This document shows positions 61,047-64,000 of a stretch of DNA of 64,000 bases, one piece after another (position 1 is the first letter of the stretch; each line of letters starts with the position of its first letter). The stretch is from NCBI RefSeq assembly GCF_001705435.1, contig NZ_MDEN01000050.1, positions 46,437 to 110,436 of the forward strand. Direction: 5' to 3'. The notes under the pieces were generated by a model. That model searched no databases and was not told the DNA's origin. It worked only from the letters and a program-made list of their open reading frames with translations. The DNA is from Pseudomonas graminis. Its GTDB lineage: Bacteria > Pseudomonadota > Gammaproteobacteria > Pseudomonadales > Pseudomonadaceae. The translations under genes were made by a program, and so were the position numbers.

Positions 61047-62302
61047 GGGGTATGAGAGCGATGGGCGCCATGTGTGGCCTTTGGCGGGACGGCAACTCGG
61101 TGGAGTTGTTGATCAATGGCGAAGACTTTTTCGCCCGGGTGTTCGACGCCATTCGTGCGGCGCGCGAAGAGGTGCTGATCGAGACCTTCATCATCTTCGA
61201 AGACCGCGTCGGCGAGGGTTTGCAGCAGGCCGTGATCGAAGCGGCCAGCCGTGGCGTTCGCGTGATTATCACGGTGGACGACTACGGCACCAGCGACCTG
61301 AGCACGGCGTTTGTCAGCAAGATGATCGAGGCCGGCGTGCAGATTCAGCTGTTCGACCCGCGCCCCAAGCTTATGGGCATGCGCACCAACCTGTTCCGGC
61401 GCCTGCACCGCAAAGTGGTGGTGATCGACGGCGAAACGTCGTTCATGGGCGGGATCAACTACAGCGTCGACCACATGGCCGACACCGGCATCACCGCCAA
61501 GCAGGACTACGCGGTTCTGGTGCGCGGGCCGATCGTCGCCGACATTTATCGCTCGACGCTGGGCATGCTCGGCCCCGCGGTGCGCAAGACTTTCACGCCG
61601 CTCAAGCCGGTGACGCGTCAGGCCGGCAGCGCGCGCATGCTTCTCGCCGAACGCGACAACCGTAATCACACCACCGACATCGAAGAGCAATACCTGCTGG
61701 CGATGCGCAACGCGACTCAGCGCATCACCATCGCCAACGCCTACTTCTTCCCCAGCTACCGGTTCCTGCGTGAACTGCGCAATGCGGCCCGACGCGGGGT
61801 GAAAGTCACGCTGATCCTCCAGGGCCAGCCGGACATGCCATTTGTGCGAGTGTGCTCGCGTCTGACCTACACCTGGCTGCTGCGCGAAGGGGTGATCATC
61901 CACGAATACAAACAGCGGGCGCTGCACGGCAAGGTCGCGTTGATCGACCACGAGTGGTCAACGGTGGGCTCGAGCAACCTCGACCCGCTGAGCCTCGCGC
62001 TGAACCTGGAAGCCAACCTGTTCATCCGCGACCATGCCTTGAACCAGCGCTTGCACGAACACCTGCGAGACCTCGCCGTGGCCCACAGCAAACAGGTCAA
62101 CCTCAAGGGCCTGGCGAAAGGGCAGTGGTGGCGTGCACCGATGATCTTCCTCAGCTTCCACTTCCTTCGGCACTTCCCGGCCATTGCCGGCCTGTTCCCG
62201 GTGCACGGTCCACGCCTGAAACCCCTGCGCGCGCCTGAAACCCTGCCGGAAGCCGCCGCGCTCAAAAACGAGCTGCCGGCCGATCAGGAGAAATCCCTAT
62301 GA
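61043..62302 (+). CDS. clsB: Cardiolipin synthase B
   Basis: A 419-residue phospholipase-D-type enzyme with two HKD motifs: H122 in [18 protein letters not shown] and H295 in [24 protein letters not shown]. It joins phosphatidylglycerol units to cardiolipin at the inner membrane; it lacks the N-terminal membrane helices of ClsA. Overlaps of 4 bases link it to the genes on both sides, as in the ybhP-clsB-ybhN cluster of E. coli. Confidence 0.93.
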   Translation: MRGMRAMGAMCGLWRDGNSVELLINGEDFFARVFDAIRAAREEVLIETFIIFEDRVGEGLQQAVIEAASRGVRVIITVDDYGTSDLSTAFVSKMIEAGVQIQLFDPRPKLMGMRTNLFRRLHRKVVVIDGETSFMGGINYSVDHMADTGITAKQDYAVLVRGPIVADIYRSTLGMLGPAVRKTFTPLKPVTRQAGSARMLLAERDNRNHTTDIEEQYLLAMRNATQRITIANAYFFPSYRFLRELRNAARRGVKVTLILQGQPDMPFVRVCSRLTYTWLLREGVIIHEYKQRALHGKVALIDHEWSTVGSSNLDPLSLALNLEANLFIRDHALNQRLHEHLRDLAVAHSKQVNLKGLAKGQWWRAPMIFLSFHFLRHFPAIAGLFPVHGPRLKPLRAPETLPEAAALKNELPADQEKSL

Positions 62303-63300
62303 CCGGTGTCTCCCAAGCTTCCACCCACGAGCAGAAACCGGCCGACGCGGACAAGAATCGTCCGTGGCTGACGTGGGCCAAGCGCGCCTTCACGCTGTTC
62401 TTCTTCATCGCGGTGCCGGTGCTGCTGTTCACCCTGATGAAGAACCTCGACTGGAACGAGGTGATGCACGCGCTGGAGTCCTACAAGCTCAGCACCCTGG
62501 CGCTGGGCTTCCTTATCGCGGCAGGCAGTTACCTGACGTATTGCTGCTTCGACGTCCTGGCCCGGCGCTACACCGAACACAAATTGGCGGTCAAGCAGAT
62601 CATCCCCGTGACCTTCGTTTGCTACGCCTTCAACCTCAACCTGAGTTCCTGGGTTGGCGGCATTGCGCTTCGCTATCGCCTGTATTCGCGCCTGGGGCTG
62701 GACGTGCCGACTATCACCCGCATCCTCAGCCTGAGCCTGATCACCAACTGGCTGGGCTACATGCTCCTGGCCGGTTTCGTGTTCGCCGGGGACTTCGTCG
62801 ACTTGCCCGAAGGCTGGAAGATTGGCGACACCACGCTGCAACTGATCGGCTTTGTCTTGCTGGCCGTCTGCCTGGCGTATTTTTTGGCCTGCCGCTTCTC
62901 GAAAAAGCGCACCTGGACCGTCCGCAAGCAACAGCTTGTTCTGCCCTCGCTGAACCAGGCACTGCGCCAAGCCCTGCTGGGCGCGCTGAACTGGGGGCTG
63001 ATGGCGCTGCTGATCTACGTGCTGCTGCCGGAAAAAGCCTTCTACCCGGCGGTGCTCGGGATCCTGCTCATCAGCAGCATCGCCGGCGTCATCGCCCACA
63101 TCCCTGCGGGACTTGGCGTGCTTGAAACGGTGTTCATCACACTGATGCAACACCAATTCAGCAAAGGCCAACTGCTGGCCGCGCTGATTGGCTATCGCGT
63201 GATCTACTTCCTCATCCCGCTGATGATTGCGCTGGTGGTGTATGTGGTTTTGGAGAAACGGGCCAAGGCCATGCGCAGCAAGAACGAAGGGCAGTTATAG
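62299..63300 (+). CDS. YbhN-type integral membrane protein (LPG synthase TM-domain family)
   Basis: A 333-residue membrane protein of the lysylphosphatidylglycerol-synthase transmembrane family, without the catalytic aminoacyl domain. About eight hydrophobic helices can be counted, starting AFTLFFFIAVPVLLFTL. The conserved NLNLSSWVGGIALRYRLYSRLGL and HIPAGLGVLETVFI segments are present. YbhN-like proteins have been implicated in lipid transport or flipping. It is the last gene of the DUF72-phosphatase-ClsB operon. Confidence 0.9.
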   Translation: MTGVSQASTHEQKPADADKNRPWLTWAKRAFTLFFFIAVPVLLFTLMKNLDWNEVMHALESYKLSTLALGFLIAAGSYLTYCCFDVLARRYTEHKLAVKQIIPVTFVCYAFNLNLSSWVGGIALRYRLYSRLGLDVPTITRILSLSLITNWLGYMLLAGFVFAGDFVDLPEGWKIGDTTLQLIGFVLLAVCLAYFLACRFSKKRTWTVRKQQLVLPSLNQALRQALLGALNWGLMALLIYVLLPEKAFYPAVLGILLISSIAGVIAHIPAGLGVLETVFITLMQHQFSKGQLLAALIGYRVIYFLIPLMIALVVYVVLEKRAKAMRSKNEGQL

Positions 63301-63325
63301 GAGAGGAGATCGACTATCTGGGGCA

Positions 63326-63670
63326 GGTCGGGGACAGATTGCAGGTCGGGGACAGATTAATTTACGGTGAAGCGTTGTAAATAAATCAGTCCCCTCAAAC
63401 ATCGATCTGGAAAGGTCGGGGACAGATTGCAGGTTGGGGACAGATTAATTTACGGTGAAGCGTTGTAAATAAATCAGTCCCCTCAAACATCGATCTGGAA
63501 AGGTCGGGGACAGATTGCAGGTTGGGGACAGATTAATTTACGGTGAAGCGTTGTAAATAAATCAGTCCCCTCAAACATCGATCTGGAAAGGTCGGGGACA
63601 GATTGCAGGTCGGGGACAGATTAATTTACGGTGAAGCGTTGTAAATAAATCAGTCCCCCTCAAACATCGA
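63326..63670. repeat. Four tandem 88-bp repeats, each with an internal hairpin
   Basis: Copies begin at 63326, 63414, 63502 and 63590, an exact 88-base period. Each contains GGGGACAGATTAATTTAC and, 11 bases later, GTAAATAAATCAGTCCCC, an inverted pair that can fold into an 18-bp stem with two mismatches. The core GGGGACAGATT also occurs at the start of each unit (GGTCGGGGACAGATTGCAGG). The last copy is incomplete and carries an extra C. It follows ybhN directly, so it may also terminate that transcript. The motif style resembles REP-type palindromes mobilised by RAYT transposases, but no transposase lies in the window. Confidence 0.93.
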
Positions 63671-63692
63671 GTCCCCCTCAAACATCGGCTCT

Positions 63693-63950
63693 GACTGTAG
63701 GACCGGCTTCAGCCGGGAAGCTTTTGATCTGCTTTTGACCTTCGTATACAAAAAGCTCAAACACCGCCAATCGCGACTTGGGTGCAGGCCGAACGCAGAC
63801 GACGCGGAGTGGGCCGAGCCGCATGGATGCGGCGAGAGCGCCGTCAGGACATGGATGTCCGTTCGGCGCGGGCCCACGGAGCGTCGTCGGAGTGAGGGTA
63901 CCCTGACGAAGGAAGGGCCCAATCAGGAGCAAGCACCCTTGGTTACTTGG
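63693..63950. repeat. Dispersed intergenic repeat with REP-like end (long copy)
   Basis: Starts with the REP-like GGACCGGCTTCAGCCGGG (about 63699-63716) and ends near CCTGACGAAGGAAGGGCCC. It is the inverted, longer relative of the repeat at 1625-1830. Two overlapping reverse-strand frames here (about 63650-63932) are translations of the repeat, not genes. I see nothing further in the last 50 bases except a hairpin-like ACTTGGGGTGCTTTTCCAAGT at about 63937-63966. Confidence 0.7.
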
Positions 63951-64000
63951 GGTGCTTTTCCAAGTAACTCGCCGAAGGCGAAACAGTCTGCCCCCAGGCA

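Noticed and set aside
63326..63670. CRISPR array
   Set aside because: The 88-bp units are contiguous tandem copies with no variable spacers.
63650..63932. Two overlapping minus-strand protein genes at the right end
   Set aside because: They translate the dispersed repeat; similar frames appear wherever that repeat occurs, including around 1608-1907.

Overview
The window looks like a chromosomal segment of a plant-associated Pseudomonas, most likely of the P. syringae complex. The evidence is GC-rich Pseudomonas-type coding sequence, the conserved gloB / yafS-like methyltransferase / rnhA / dnaQ block at the left end, REP-like intergenic repeats, and two textbook hrp boxes (GGAACC-N16-CCACACA). 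The hrp boxes are the promoter element read by HrpL, the type III secretion sigma factor of P. syringae. No tRNA, rRNA, CRISPR or complete insertion sequence was recognised.

Layout. 1-4.5 kb: housekeeping genes (gloB fragment, methyltransferase, rnhA, dnaQ, GNAT, small protein, FMN reductase). 4.75-10.0 kb: one 1763-residue toxin-like protein with a C-terminal HELSH metalloprotease motif. 10.1-14.7 kb (minus strand): acyl-CoA dehydrogenase plus 3-hydroxyisobutyryl-CoA hydrolase (valine degradation type), then a single-chain EgtB-EgtD fusion for ergothioneine. 15.1-19.8 kb: XdhC-like protein, an EmrB/EmrA-like efflux pair, cytochrome b561. 20.2-25.7 kb: a compact operon (transaldolase-like, sulfotransferase, SDR, Rossmann oxidoreductase, methyltransferase, APS kinase) that resembles an undescribed pathway for a small sulfated metabolite. 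25.8-32.5 kb: diguanylate cyclase, small charged periplasmic protein, MFS transporter, hrp box with a harpin-like gene, LysR remnant, chemoreceptor.

33.3-44.0 kb: a seven-gene envelope polysaccharide operon built around homologues of the phage N4 receptor system: a WecB-type epimerase, a BcsB-like protein, an NfrB-like synthase with a predicted c-di-GMP-binding MshEN domain, an NfrA-like outer-membrane protein, AlgF-like and AlgJ-like acetylation proteins, and a glycosidase-like protein. The epimerase would supply UDP-ManNAc, NfrB/BcsB would polymerise and pass the chain, NfrA would export it, and the AlgF/AlgJ-like pair would modify it.

44-50.7 kb: two SDR genes, then an hrp box driving a tandem chaperone-like gene and a 671-residue candidate type III effector with nine decapeptide repeats, followed by a degenerate tail and two orphan genes. 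50.9-63.3 kb: metallophosphoesterase, glutaminase, a multi-sensor histidine kinase whose receiver domain is in another reading frame, two lipoproteins, a CGNR zinc-finger regulator, and a DUF72 / endonuclease-phosphatase / ClsB / YbhN operon. 63.3-64 kb: four 88-bp tandem repeats with internal hairpins and a dispersed repeat that also occurs, inverted and shorter, near 1.6 kb.

The most promising undescribed systems are the NfrAB-like acetylated-polysaccharide operon, the HrpL-controlled chaperone/effector and harpin-like genes, and the sulfotransferase cluster.
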